Shown here one piece after another: positions 36,160 through 45,106 of a stretch of DNA of 64,000 bases. Below the pieces are notes generated by a model. It was not told the origin of the DNA, did no database searches, and saw nothing but the letters and a program-made list of their open reading frames with translations. The DNA comes from Sphingopyxis sp. H053 (GTDB lineage: Bacteria; Pseudomonadota; Alphaproteobacteria; Sphingomonadales; Sphingomonadaceae). The DNA lies in assembly GCF_001468225.1 (NCBI RefSeq), contig NZ_LNRU01000006.1:186001-250000 (forward strand), in the 5' to 3' direction. The number at the start of each line of letters is the position of its first letter. Within the stretch, counting starts at the first letter, position 1. Both the position numbers and the translations under genes were made by a program.

Positions 36160-39100
36160 TCAGGGTTTGTCGGCTTCCCACCAATAGGGCTGGCGCTTGC
36201 GCGTCCCCGTGTCGACCTCGTTCATCGTCAGCGGATCGTAGAGCCGCCCGCCGAGCATCACGCGATGGATTTGCTCGGTATTGCGGATATTTTCGGTCGG
36301 ATCGGCGTCGAGAATCAACAGATCGGCGAGCTTGCCCGCCTCGAGCGATCCCACATCCTTCGCATAGCCCAGCGAGGTCGCAGGCATGATCGTCGCGGCG
36401 CGCAGCGCATCGATGTTGCTCCACCCGCCGCGTACGAACGACCAGATTTCCCAATGCGCGCCGAGCCCCGATTGCTGACCATGCGCGCCGATCGACACCA
36501 TGCGGCCCGCCGCGGCGATCTTGCCCGCCTCACGCGCCGAATCATCATCGACATAGTCGCCCTCAGGCGCGATCACGCGGCGCTTGTTGTTTGCCGCAAG
36601 CTCGGTCGGCGGCGCGTGGCGCGACAGGATCGGATGCTCCCACACATTGGTGTGCGCGCGCCAATAGGGGTCGCCAGCGGGGCCGCCATAGGTCACGACG
36701 AGCGTCGGGGTATAGTCGACCTGCGTCTGCCCCCACAGCTGCACCAGATCCTTGTAGAAGGTGTGGAGCGGGATGTTGTGCTCGACGGTCGAGTTGCCGT
36801 CCTGGATCAGCGTGACGTCCTGCGTGAACAGCGATCCGCCCTCGGGCACCACCGTCAGACCCTCGACCTGCGCCGCCTTCACGACCATCTGCCGCTGGTC
36901 GCGGCGCGGCTGGTTGTAGTTTTTGACGCTGTGCGCGCCTTGCGCTTTCAGGCGGCGAACATGCGCGAGCGCGTCGTCATAGCCGTTGATCTCGGCATAA
37001 ACCCCCGATGCCTTGGCGCCATAGATGACCTCGCCGGTCGAAAAGATACGCGGCGCGAGGATCAGCCCCGCACGCTGCATTTCGGACGAGACGAAGATTT
37101 CCGACGCGCGCGACGAAGGGTTATGGCTCGTCGTCGTGCCCATCGCGAGATTGACGATCTCCGACCAGTTCTGCTGCGGCACCAACTCGTCGTCGCCGTG
37201 CGAGCCGTGCGCGTGCGCGTCGACGAAGCCGGGGACGATCGTCTTGCCCGTTGCATCGACGGTGACCGCGCCCGCCGGCACGGTGATCGCGCCCGCGGGG
37301 CCGACCGCGGTGATGCGGTCGCCGTCGATGACGATCGCACCATTTTCGATCACGCCGTCCTTGTCGGCCATCGTCACGATCTTGGCGCCGGTGATGACGA
37401 CGATGCCCTTATGCTTCGACGCCGCCTGCGTCATCGATAGCGACATACCATCGGTCGGTGGGATGAATTTCGGCGCCTTGTCGTCGACGGGAGCGTTGGT
37501 GAAGAGGCTGGCGAGATCGGCGCTGAACAAAGTCGCGCCGCGGCTCCAGTGCAGACGGCGACCGCCGTCGGACCAGTGCATATATTCGGCGCCGCTGCCG
37601 CTGACGCGCGTAACGGGCAGTGCGCCGCTCTTGGTTCCGAGCGAGACATCCTGTCCGCCGGGCATCAGCGGAGTGACATAGGCGTCGTAGTTCTGCCGAA
37701 ACGCCAAGGTGCGGCCGTCGGGCGATATTTCATAATCGCTGACCAACTCGCCATTGGCGTGGACGCGCTTGTCCTGGCCGCTCATGTCGGTGCTGACGAG
37801 CTGGCTTTTGCCGTCGCCCGCCGTGACCATGAAGACGCGGTCGCTGGTCGACGCGAACTGCGGTTTGGCGCCGTCGCTGCTGATCCGCTCGGCCGCCCCG
37901 CCGCCCGCGGCGATGCGATAGACGCCTGGATCCTCGCTCCAGCGCGCCGAGGTCAGCCCGCCGCTGCCGCGCCGTTCGAATACGATCGTCTTGCCGTCGG
38001 GCGAGAAACGCGGTTCGGCATAATGGCCGGGGGAGTTGGTCAGCTTGCGCGAGGCGCCCCCGCCCGCGCCAACGACGTGGATTTCACCCATGCCGCCGTC
38101 GGTCCAGCGCACGAAGACGAGCGATTTGCCGTCGCGCGACCAGCTCGGCCACGCTTCCATCGCATCGTCCTTCGCCGCGGTCAGCCGCCGTGCGCTGCCG
38201 CCGGTCGCGGGCTTGACCCACAGCTTGCCGAGCGTTTCGAACACGATGCTGCGCCCGTCGGGCGACACTTCGGCCCAGCGCGGCATTTTGGTCGCGAAAC
38301 TGTCGGGTGCGACTTCCACCGCCGGGTGCGTCGCATCGACGATCGTGCGGTCGTCGTTGACGCTGAACGGGATGATCCGCGCGTCGCCGCCGGCACCGCT
38401 GACGCGGCGGAGCTTGCCGCCGGCCCAGAAGACGATATCGCGGCTGTCGGGGGTCCACGCCATATTCGGGTAGACGCCGGTGACCGCCCAGGTTTCCTGC
38501 ACATCCTGGTCGAGCATGTCATAGACCTTCTTCTCGGTGCCCGAGGCGAGGTCCTTCACATAGAGCTTTGACTGCGTTCCTTCGCGGCGCACGAAGGCAA
38601 GGCGCTTGCCGTCGGGCGAGGGGGTCGGGCGCACCGCGCCGCCGGGTCCCGACGCCGCAGTGCTGACCTTGCCATCCTCAAGATTGTAGCGTTCGATGTG
38701 GAAGAGGTCGGTGTTGCTGTCCTGCGCATATTCGAAGATCGGACCCGGGGTGACGTTGCGCGTGTAGAAGACACTCTTGCCATCGGCGGCGAAAATCGGC
38801 TCGCCGAGTTCCTTCTGATGGCGTTCGTTCGGCTTTTTGACGAGCGGCACGCCCGCGCCGCCCGAGACATGGTACATCCACACCTCGCCGGTGCCGAGCG
38901 AGCGGCCCGTGGTGAAATGCTTCTTTGCGACGATGAACTGCCCGTCGGGCGACCAACTCGGCTGGTTGAGCAGGCGGAAATCTTCTTTCGAGATCTGTTT
39001 CTTGTCGCTGCCGTCGCGGTTCATCAGCCAGATATTGTCGCCGCCCGCGCGATCTGAGACGAACGCGATGCGCTTGCCGTCGGGCGAGAAGCGCGGCTGA

Positions 39101-39399
39101 TGCTCATAGGCGAGCCCCTCGGCGATCCGCGTCGGCGTCCCGCCTTCGATCGGCATCGTATAAATGTCGCCGAGCATGTCGAACGCGATCGTCCGCCCGT
39201 CGGGCGCGACGTCGACGTTCATCCAGCTGCCCTCGTCGACCGACAGCTGGACCTTGCGCGTTGCGAGGCCGGGGGGCGCGTTGACGTCCCATTTGTCGGG
39301 TTTCGCGTCGGCGGCGGGAGGAGAGGCGGGCGCGCTCTGCGCCCAGACCGAGGTTGAACAAGCCAAAGTCGCCGCGAGGGCGAGAGCGAAGCGCGCCAT
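36160..39399 (-). CDS. Secreted TolB-like beta-propeller fused to an amidohydrolase
   Basis: A 1079-residue protein with a signal peptide (cleavage near VWA-QSAPAS). The first part has several PD40/WD40-like repeats (FSPDGKRIAFVSDRAG, WSPDGQFIVAK, PSPDGKRLAFVRR) forming one or two TolB-type propellers. The last 400 residues are an amidohydrolase with the metal motif GFVDAHAHGSHGDDE. Such fusions are common in sphingomonads and related groups; they may act as peptidases or lactamases in the periplasm. The start is the ATG at 39397-39399, since the upstream frame lacks a signal. Confidence 0.9.
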   Translation of the reverse strand: MARFALALAATLACSTSVWAQSAPASPPAADAKPDKWDVNAPPGLATRKVQLSVDEGSWMNVDVAPDGRTIAFDMLGDIYTMPIEGGTPTRIAEGLAYEHQPRFSPDGKRIAFVSDRAGGDNIWLMNRDGSDKKQISKEDFRLLNQPSWSPDGQFIVAKKHFTTGRSLGTGEVWMYHVSGGAGVPLVKKPNERHQKELGEPIFAADGKSVFYTRNVTPGPIFEYAQDSNTDLFHIERYNLEDGKVSTAASGPGGAVRPTPSPDGKRLAFVRREGTQSKLYVKDLASGTEKKVYDMLDQDVQETWAVTGVYPNMAWTPDSRDIVFWAGGKLRRVSGAGGDARIIPFSVNDDRTIVDATHPAVEVAPDSFATKMPRWAEVSPDGRSIVFETLGKLWVKPATGGSARRLTAAKDDAMEAWPSWSRDGKSLVFVRWTDGGMGEIHVVGAGGGASRKLTNSPGHYAEPRFSPDGKTIVFERRGSGGLTSARWSEDPGVYRIAAGGGAAERISSDGAKPQFASTSDRVFMVTAGDGKSQLVSTDMSGQDKRVHANGELVSDYEISPDGRTLAFRQNYDAYVTPLMPGGQDVSLGTKSGALPVTRVSGSGAEYMHWSDGGRRLHWSRGATLFSADLASLFTNAPVDDKAPKFIPPTDGMSLSMTQAASKHKGIVVITGAKIVTMADKDGVIENGAIVIDGDRITAVGPAGAITVPAGAVTVDATGKTIVPGFVDAHAHGSHGDDELVPQQNWSEIVNLAMGTTTSHNPSSRASEIFVSSEMQRAGLILAPRIFSTGEVIYGAKASGVYAEINGYDDALAHVRRLKAQGAHSVKNYNQPRRDQRQMVVKAAQVEGLTVVPEGGSLFTQDVTLIQDGNSTVEHNIPLHTFYKDLVQLWGQTQVDYTPTLVVTYGGPAGDPYWRAHTNVWEHPILSRHAPPTELAANNKRRVIAPEGDYVDDDSAREAGKIAAAGRMVSIGAHGQQSGLGAHWEIWSFVRGGWSNIDALRAATIMPATSLGYAKDVGSLEAGKLADLLILDADPTENIRNTEQIHRVMLGGRLYDPLTMNEVDTGTRKRQPYWWEADKP

Positions 39400-39540
39400 G
39401 AAATTATCCCCGTTTGAAATTATGTGCCGACCATATGGTTCGCTCGCGAACATGCAAGCTGCAGCTTTCGACGAAGGCGCTGGCAGGGTCGACAAGCGGC
39501 TGCTAGCCCGGTCGAAAGAACGGGATTGGGAGAGCAAAGC

Positions 39541-40719
39541 GTGCCGCTGCAGGGAATCAAGGTACTGGATTTCGGCCGCTATATCGCCGGCCCCTATTGC
39601 GCGGCGTTGCTCGCCGATTATGGCGCCGATGTCATCCGCATCGAGGCGCCGGGGGGCAATGACGATCGCTATTCAGTGCCGGTCGCCGAAGATGGGTCGG
39701 GCGCGATGTTCATGCAAATGAACCGCGCCAAACGCTGCCTGACGCTGAAGCCCGGAAGTCCGGAGGGGCGGGAGATCGTCCGCCGGTTGGTCGAAACCGC
39801 CGATGTCGTGATCGCGAACCTGCCGCACGATGCCCTGGTAAAACTCGGGCTCGATTACGACAGCCTGGCAGCGATAAACCCGCGCATTATCCTTGCGACC
39901 GCATCGGCATTCGGTAGCGAGGGACCGCTGGCGAGCCGCGTCGGGTTCGACGCGGTGGGGCAGGCGATGTCGGGGACGGTGCATCTGACCGGCACGCCCG
40001 ACCAGCCCTATCGTGCGCAGGTCAATTATGTCGACTTCGGGACCGCGCTCCACTGTGCCTTTGGCGTGATGCTCGCGCTGCGCGAACGCGAGGCGACGGG
40101 CAAGGGGCAGTGTGTATCGGGATCGCTGCTCGGCACCGCGCTCGCGATGTCGAACGCGCTGACGATCGATCATGCGCTGAACGGCATCGATCGCCAGCCG
40201 ATCGGCAACCGCGCCTTTAGTTCGGGACCCACCGACATCTTCCGCACCCGCGACGGATGGATCATCACCCAGATTGTCGGCAATGGCATCTTCGCGCGCT
40301 GGGCCGAACTGGTCGGGCGGCCCGATCTGGTCGGCGATCCGCTTTATGCCAGCGATATCTTGCGCGGCGATAATGGCGCGGAGCTGAGCGCAGTCATGCA
40401 GCGCTGGTGCATCGAGCGCACGAGCGCGGAGGCGATTGATGAGCTCGCCGCGGGTCGCGTTCCGGCTGCCCCGGTCCTGCGCGCGGGCGAGGCGCTGGCG
40501 CAGCCGCAGGTCGCGGCGATGGGACTGGTCGAGCCGGTGGGTTATCCGGGCGCGCTGGGCGAGGTTCCCATGATCCGCGCGCCGATCCGCCTTTCAGCTA
40601 GCGACAAAGGCACCGCACGGCGCGCGCCGCAGATCGGCGAGCATGGCGACGCGATCCTCGCTGAGCTCGGATATGACGCCGAAGCCATTTCGGCTTTGCG
40701 CGCCGCAAACATTATTTGA
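39541..40719 (+). CDS. CaiB/BaiF family (class III) CoA-transferase
   Basis: A 392-residue protein starting at GTG 39541 with GGGAG upstream. The opening LQGIKVLDFGRYIAGPYCAALLADYGADVIRIEAPGG is the family hallmark. The catalytic Asp is Asp165 in VNYVDFGTA, after the GFDAVGQAMSG motif. Class III enzymes move CoA between carboxylic acids through an anhydride; the acids used here are unknown. It is divergent from the amidohydrolase gene and 75 bases upstream of yghU. Confidence 0.92.
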   Translation: MPLQGIKVLDFGRYIAGPYCAALLADYGADVIRIEAPGGNDDRYSVPVAEDGSGAMFMQMNRAKRCLTLKPGSPEGREIVRRLVETADVVIANLPHDALVKLGLDYDSLAAINPRIILATASAFGSEGPLASRVGFDAVGQAMSGTVHLTGTPDQPYRAQVNYVDFGTALHCAFGVMLALREREATGKGQCVSGSLLGTALAMSNALTIDHALNGIDRQPIGNRAFSSGPTDIFRTRDGWIITQIVGNGIFARWAELVGRPDLVGDPLYASDILRGDNGAELSAVMQRWCIERTSAEAIDELAAGRVPAAPVLRAGEALAQPQVAAMGLVEPVGYPGALGEVPMIRAPIRLSASDKGTARRAPQIGEHGDAILAELGYDAEAISALRAANII

Positions 40720-40793
40720 GCCGGGAAGGGTGGACAAACGGCAATCGCCGCTTAAGTTACCGGTCAGTACAAAAATCAGCCCAGGAGTTCTCC

Positions 40794-41669
40794 ATGACCG
40801 ATAATAGCGAGTATGTGCCGCCGAAAATCTGGACCTGGGACAAGGAAAGCGGCGGGCGTTTCGCCAATATTAACCGCCCGGTCGCGGGCCCGACGCACGA
40901 CAAGGAGCTGCCGATCGGCAAGCATCCCTTGCAGCTCTATTCGCTCGGCACGCCCAATGGCGTGAAGGTCACCGTGATGCTCGAGGAACTGCTCGCGGCG
41001 GGACATAGCGGCGCCGAATATGACGCGTGGCTCATCAATATCGGTGAAGGTGACCAGTTTTCGAGCGGCTATGTCGCGGCCAATCCGAACAGCAAGATCC
41101 CCGTGCTCGTCGACCGCAGCGGCGCCGAGCCGATCCGTGTCTTCGAATCGGGCGCGATCCTGATCCATCTCGCCGAGAAATTCGGCGCCTTCCTGCCGAC
41201 CGAAACCGCGAAGCGCGCCGAGACGCTGTCGTGGCTGATGTGGCAGATGGGCAGCACGCCCTTCCTCGGCGGCGGCTTTGGGCATTTCTATGCCTATGCG
41301 CCGACGAAGCAGGAATATCCGATCAACCGCTATGCGATGGAGGTGAAGCGCCAGATGGACGTGCTCGACCGCCGCCTTGCGGAAAGCGAATATATCGCGG
41401 GGGCTGATTACACGATCGCCGACATGGCGATCTGGCCCTGGTATGGCGCGCTCGCCAAAGGACTCGTTTATGACGCCGGTGAATTCCTGCAGGTCGATGA
41501 CTATAAGAATGTCCAGCGCTGGACCAACCAGATCGCGGCGCGCCCGGCGGTCAAGCGCGGGCGGATGGTCAACCGCGTGACGGGCGATCCGGCGAGCCAG
41601 CTGCGCGAGCGGCACGACGCGTCGGACTTTGAATTGCGCACGCAGGACAAGTTGGAGGGGGCCGAATAA
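40794..41669 (+). CDS. yghU: Glutathione-dependent disulfide-bond oxidoreductase (YghU-like)
   Basis: A 291-residue nu-class GST. The N-terminal extension EYVPPKIWTWDKESGGRFANINRPVAGPTHDKELPIGKHPLQLYSL is the characteristic YghU start that folds back over the active site. The thioredoxin part has PNGVKVTVMLEEL, NPNSKIPVLVD and FESGAILIHLAEK. E. coli YghU reduces disulfides with bound glutathione. CAGGAG precedes the ATG. Confidence 0.94.
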   Translation: MTDNSEYVPPKIWTWDKESGGRFANINRPVAGPTHDKELPIGKHPLQLYSLGTPNGVKVTVMLEELLAAGHSGAEYDAWLINIGEGDQFSSGYVAANPNSKIPVLVDRSGAEPIRVFESGAILIHLAEKFGAFLPTETAKRAETLSWLMWQMGSTPFLGGGFGHFYAYAPTKQEYPINRYAMEVKRQMDVLDRRLAESEYIAGADYTIADMAIWPWYGALAKGLVYDAGEFLQVDDYKNVQRWTNQIAARPAVKRGRMVNRVTGDPASQLRERHDASDFELRTQDKLEGAE

Positions 41670-41781
41670 TTCACATTATTCGTTTGAAGACGCCGCGCCG
41701 AAATTAGCGGTTCTTCAACGATAGGCAGCGCGCCACCAAATCCGCCCGGTTCCGGTGCCGAAAAAACCTGCAAAATACGCA

Positions 41782-41818
41782 AAAGCGGCGTCGGGCTCTC
41801 TCGACGCCGCTTTCATTT
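41782..41818 (+). terminator. Intrinsic terminator after yghU
   Basis: A 12-bp perfect stem (41782-41793 with 41802-41813) with loop GGCTCTCT and a TTTCATTT tail, 110 bases after yghU and just before the tadE-like gene. Confidence 0.85.
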
Positions 41819-41839
41819 GCGGGCGGCCATTCTGCCGGC

Positions 41840-42283
41840 ATGACAGGTTCCATCCGACTTTCGCGGCGCGTCCGCAAAATCGCCCTGACGGGTCTTACCT
41901 TGGCGCGCGGGGAGCGTGGCGCCGCCATCGTCGAAATGGCGCTGGTGCTGCCGCTGCTCCTCGCGTTGCTGATGGGGATATTGGTCTATGGCCAATATTT
42001 CATGCTCGCGCATAGTGTTCAGCAGGCGGCCAACGACGGCGCGCGCGCGTCGATCGTCGGTCTCGACGCGGCCGACCGCAGCGCGGTCGCATCGCGCGCG
42101 GTCGGCCGCAGCCTGCAGGCGGTCGGCGGCACGCACAGTGTCGCCGTATCCGAAACGACCGAGGCGATCACCGTCGCTGTGACCTTCACCGTGCCGCAGG
42201 ACAGCCTCTTGCGATCAAGCTTCGTTCCGTCGCCGGGCAACGTTATCCGCGCCCGCGCGACGTTCGAATTGCCGGTCGATTGA
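41840..42283 (+). CDS. TadE-like pilus assembly protein
   Basis: A 147-residue protein with the TadE signature ERGAAIVEMALVLPLLLALLMGILVYGQYFM: a pilin-like segment with Glu five residues into the hydrophobic helix. It is preceded by a basic N terminus. TadE is a pseudopilin of the Flp/Tad pilus system. Only a TadG-like partner lies next to it; the rest of the tad locus is not in the window. A shorter start within the first 20 residues is possible. Confidence 0.88.
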   Translation: MTGSIRLSRRVRKIALTGLTLARGERGAAIVEMALVLPLLLALLMGILVYGQYFMLAHSVQQAANDGARASIVGLDAADRSAVASRAVGRSLQAVGGTHSVAVSETTEAITVAVTFTVPQDSLLRSSFVPSPGNVIRARATFELPVD

Positions 42284-42285
42284 TC

Positions 42286-43914
42286 ATGGCGATCCTGTCC
42301 CTTCTTCGCTGTATTGTCCGCCACCGCGGCGCCAGCATCAGCATCACGACGGCGTTCGGCATGACGATGCTGATCGGATCGGCGGCATTCGCGGTCGATC
42401 TCGGCTCGCTCTATCTCGACCGCCGCAAGTTGCAGGGCATCGCCGATGCCGCGGCGATGGCGGCGGCGGGGCGGCCCGGCGAGGAGCGCGCGGCGGCGGA
42501 GCGGATCATCGCCGCCAATTGCGAGTGCGGCATCCGTATCGCGGTGCTCGACCCCGGCACTTACACCGCCGATCCGTCGATCCAGGCCGAACAGCGCTTT
42601 ACGGGCGGCGGTGCGTCGCCGAACGCCGTGCGCATAACGCTGACGCGCGATCGCCCGCTATTCTTCGGCAGCTTTCTGACGGGCCGGCAGGACAGCATCA
42701 TTCGTGCGACCGCGACCGGCGCCCGGCGCGGCTATGCGGCCTTTTCGCTCGGATCGCGGGTCGCAGCGGTGAACGGCGGCCTTCCCAATGCGCTGCTGTC
42801 GAGCCTCACCGGCAGCCAGGTCAACCTGTCGGTGATGGACTATAATGCGCTCGCGAGCACCGATATCGATCTGCTGGCTTTCTCCGATGCGCTGCGGACC
42901 GAACTTAACGCCGACGTGCTGACCTTTGGCCAGACGCTCGACACGCAGGCGACGTTGCCGCAGGTCGTGGCGGCGCTCGCCAGCGCGTCGGACGGACAGG
43001 CGGCGACCGCGCTCGAGCATATCGCGGATCGCGTGCTGCCGCGCACCCTGCTGCCGTCGCGTGCGATCGACCTCGGCCCGCGGTCGTCGAGCATCCGGGT
43101 CGATGCGGCGAACCCGGTAAAGGTCAACGCGCTCGGCCTGCTGCGCACGATGCTGCTGCTCGGCAATGCGAACCGGCAGGTCGACCTGTCGCTGGCGGGC
43201 AGCCTGCCGGGCGGGTCGGGGGTCAATATCGCGCTGATGATCGGCGAGCCGCCGGTGGACTCGCCATTGATCGCGGTGACCGACACCAATGATGTCATTG
43301 TCCGCACCGCGCAGGTGCGTTTGAAGATCGATACGCGCGTCGCGACGCCGCTCGCCAGCGTCCATGTCCCCGTGCTTGCCGAACTGGGGTCGGCATCGGC
43401 GCGGATCACCGGCATCGACTGCCGGCCGAACAGCAGCGCTGCGGTGTCGCTTGGCGTCGTGACTTCCCCAGCGATGGTGGCGATCGGGACGGTTCCCGAC
43501 AGCGATTTTCAGGACATGAAGCGCCCGCTGGATCCGGCGCCGGCGCGCGTCGTCACCTTGCCGCTCGTCAGCGTCGATGCGGAGGCCGAACTCATCCTGT
43601 CGGACCTCAATGAGAAGCCGGTCGCATTTTCGCGCGCCGAGATCGACGACGGCAAGGTGAAGACCGTGTCGAGCACCGGCCTGGTCGCGGGCGCCGCGAA
43701 ATCGCTTTCGGACCGGATGGACCTCGACGTCAACGTCCTCGGGCTAGGCCTGAACCTGAAGCCACTGACGACGGTGATCGGCGAGACGGTGGCGCTGGCT
43801 GCGCCGGTGCTCGACACCGTGTTGTCGGACCTCACCGGCCTGCTCGGGGTTCATGTCGGGCAGGCCGATACGCGGGTCAACGCGCTGCGCTGCGGAAAAG
43901 CGCGACTGGTCTGA
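42286..43914 (+). CDS. TadG-like pilus assembly protein
   Basis: A 542-residue protein with the TadG N-terminal segment: RGASISITTAFGMTMLIGSAAFAVDLGSLYLDRRKLQGIADAAAMAAA, a hydrophobic anchor followed by the conserved helix. The long remainder is predicted extracytoplasmic with no recognised von Willebrand domain. The ATG at 42286 is chosen; a TTG at 42280 overlaps the tadE stop. The two genes are 2 bases apart and surely cotranscribed. Confidence 0.86.
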   Translation: MAILSLLRCIVRHRGASISITTAFGMTMLIGSAAFAVDLGSLYLDRRKLQGIADAAAMAAAGRPGEERAAAERIIAANCECGIRIAVLDPGTYTADPSIQAEQRFTGGGASPNAVRITLTRDRPLFFGSFLTGRQDSIIRATATGARRGYAAFSLGSRVAAVNGGLPNALLSSLTGSQVNLSVMDYNALASTDIDLLAFSDALRTELNADVLTFGQTLDTQATLPQVVAALASASDGQAATALEHIADRVLPRTLLPSRAIDLGPRSSSIRVDAANPVKVNALGLLRTMLLLGNANRQVDLSLAGSLPGGSGVNIALMIGEPPVDSPLIAVTDTNDVIVRTAQVRLKIDTRVATPLASVHVPVLAELGSASARITGIDCRPNSSAAVSLGVVTSPAMVAIGTVPDSDFQDMKRPLDPAPARVVTLPLVSVDAEAELILSDLNEKPVAFSRAEIDDGKVKTVSSTGLVAGAAKSLSDRMDLDVNVLGLGLNLKPLTTVIGETVALAAPVLDTVLSDLTGLLGVHVGQADTRVNALRCGKARLV

Positions 43915-44031
43915 TCTCCCGCGCAATGGCGCCGTTCTGGACATGACCGCCCGCCGATTGATCCCTTCCCGACCGAAAGCAGGCCGACGCCGCGCTATAG
44001 GGGCAAGGGATTGACCGGTTTTCAGGGGGAT

Positions 44032-44934
44032 ATGGTGGCAACAGCACAGGAACCACAGCGCGTATCGGCGGCCGATTTCATCCGCGGCTTTGCCAATTGG
44101 CGATTGCAGTCGGCGCGCAAACCCGTGGTCGTGACGCATCACGGCAAGGATGCGCATGTGCTGATTTCGCTCGACGACTACCGCCGCCTAGACGGCGATG
44201 TGGCGCGGGAGGTCGCGGCGGCATCCGACATATTGCAGTCCTCGCTTGCCGGTCTCGTGGAATCGGTCCGCGACGGCGTGATCCTGATCGACCGGCAACG
44301 GCGTGTCGCCGCGCTCAACCCCGCGGCGTCCGATATGCTGGAGGTCGCGGCCGCCGGTCTGGTCGGGGAGGAGTTGACGGTCGCGGTGCCTGGACTTCGG
44401 GACAGCCTGATCTTTCATCACATCAATCGGCTGCTCGACCATCGCGAGCGGTTCTCGGGCGACGTCCCCGGCATATTGCGCCCTCGCCAATGGCTGCACG
44501 TCGACCTTGTCCCCCTGCCGGTCGGCGGCGCGATCGTCCTGCGCGATGTCAGCGACGCGATCGAGGGCTTTGCCGCCGGCGATATGCGGCAGGCGATGCT
44601 TGATGCCGTCGAGATCGATGGCGGCATCGGCCACGCCCGCATCTCGGTGCGCGAAACAGTCGAGGCGGCGAACGCCATGCTGACCGACCTGCTCGGAGTC
44701 GATGCGGCTGCGATCCGGCGTGTCCGCTTTTCGGCGCTGCTCGCGGTTGGGCAGCGGTCGGCGTTCGTTGAGGCGCTCGAATCGGTTTTTCGGTCGGGCG
44801 TCCCCGCACACGTCGCATCGCAGATGGTGACGCGCGACGGCTCGGTCGTCGACGTTGCCCTGACGATAGCCGAGGTTCGCGGGCCTTATGCCAGCGAGGG
44901 TGCGGTGGTACTCGTCACGCGCAGACACGGCTAA
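44032..44934 (+). CDS. Phd/YefM-like domain fused to tandem PAS domains
   Basis: A 300-residue soluble protein. Residues 9-53 (SAADFIRGFANWRLQSARKPVVVTHHGKDAHVLISLDDYRRL) follow the Phd/YefM antitoxin pattern: helix, then PVVVT.HGK.A.VLIS..DY..L. Residues about 70-180 are a PAS domain (SVRDGVILIDRQRRVAALNPAASDMLE). Residues 190-300 look like a second, degenerate PAS (NAMLTDLLG...VTRDGSVVDVALT). No kinase, GGDEF or helix-turn-helix follows. The likely role is a DNA-binding or regulatory sensor; I infer DNA binding from the Phd fold only. There is no toxin gene nearby. The ATG at 44032 has AGGGGG upstream. Confidence 0.8.
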   Translation: MVATAQEPQRVSAADFIRGFANWRLQSARKPVVVTHHGKDAHVLISLDDYRRLDGDVAREVAAASDILQSSLAGLVESVRDGVILIDRQRRVAALNPAASDMLEVAAAGLVGEELTVAVPGLRDSLIFHHINRLLDHRERFSGDVPGILRPRQWLHVDLVPLPVGGAIVLRDVSDAIEGFAAGDMRQAMLDAVEIDGGIGHARISVRETVEAANAMLTDLLGVDAAAIRRVRFSALLAVGQRSAFVEALESVFRSGVPAHVASQMVTRDGSVVDVALTIAEVRGPYASEGAVVLVTRRHG

Positions 44935-45043
44935 AACCAGCTCCCGCGATCGATAGCCATGTTGCCGGTGGGCAGCTGCGCGTGCTGGACAAGCCGGGCT
45001 GTTAAGCGCAATCATCGGGGCAAGGAAGGTTGCAAGACGCAAC

Positions 45044-45078
45044 TTGCCGTTTACGTAAAGGTGAGCGCTCAGTATAAG
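45044..45078 (+). promoter_or_regulatory. Candidate operator overlapping a promoter before the acyl-CoA dehydrogenase genes
   Basis: TTGCCGTTTACGTAAA (45044-45059) contains the perfect palindrome TTTACGTAAA and resembles the LiuR-type operator described for acyl-CoA catabolism genes in proteobacteria. TTTACG (45050-45055) and TATAAG (45073-45078), 17 bases apart, would be -35 and -10 boxes, so the palindrome covers the -35. TGAGCGCTCA (45062-45071) is a second small palindrome in the spacer. The regulator is not in the window. Confidence 0.42.
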
Positions 45079-45106
45079 GGCGCCATTGCCCAATGGGAGA
45101 TTCGTG

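Noticed and set aside
36265..37440. Plus-strand open frame of 391 codons inside the propeller-amidohydrolase gene
   Set aside because: Arg/Asp/His-rich shadow opposite a well-supported gene; no ribosome site or domain.
39400..39537. N-terminal extension of the propeller-amidohydrolase protein to 39537
   Set aside because: The extra residues lack a signal peptide, and MARFALALAATLA at 39399 is a normal signal start.
44032..44934. A complete toxin-antitoxin system at the Phd-like gene
   Set aside because: No Doc, YoeB or other toxin frame lies next to it on either strand.
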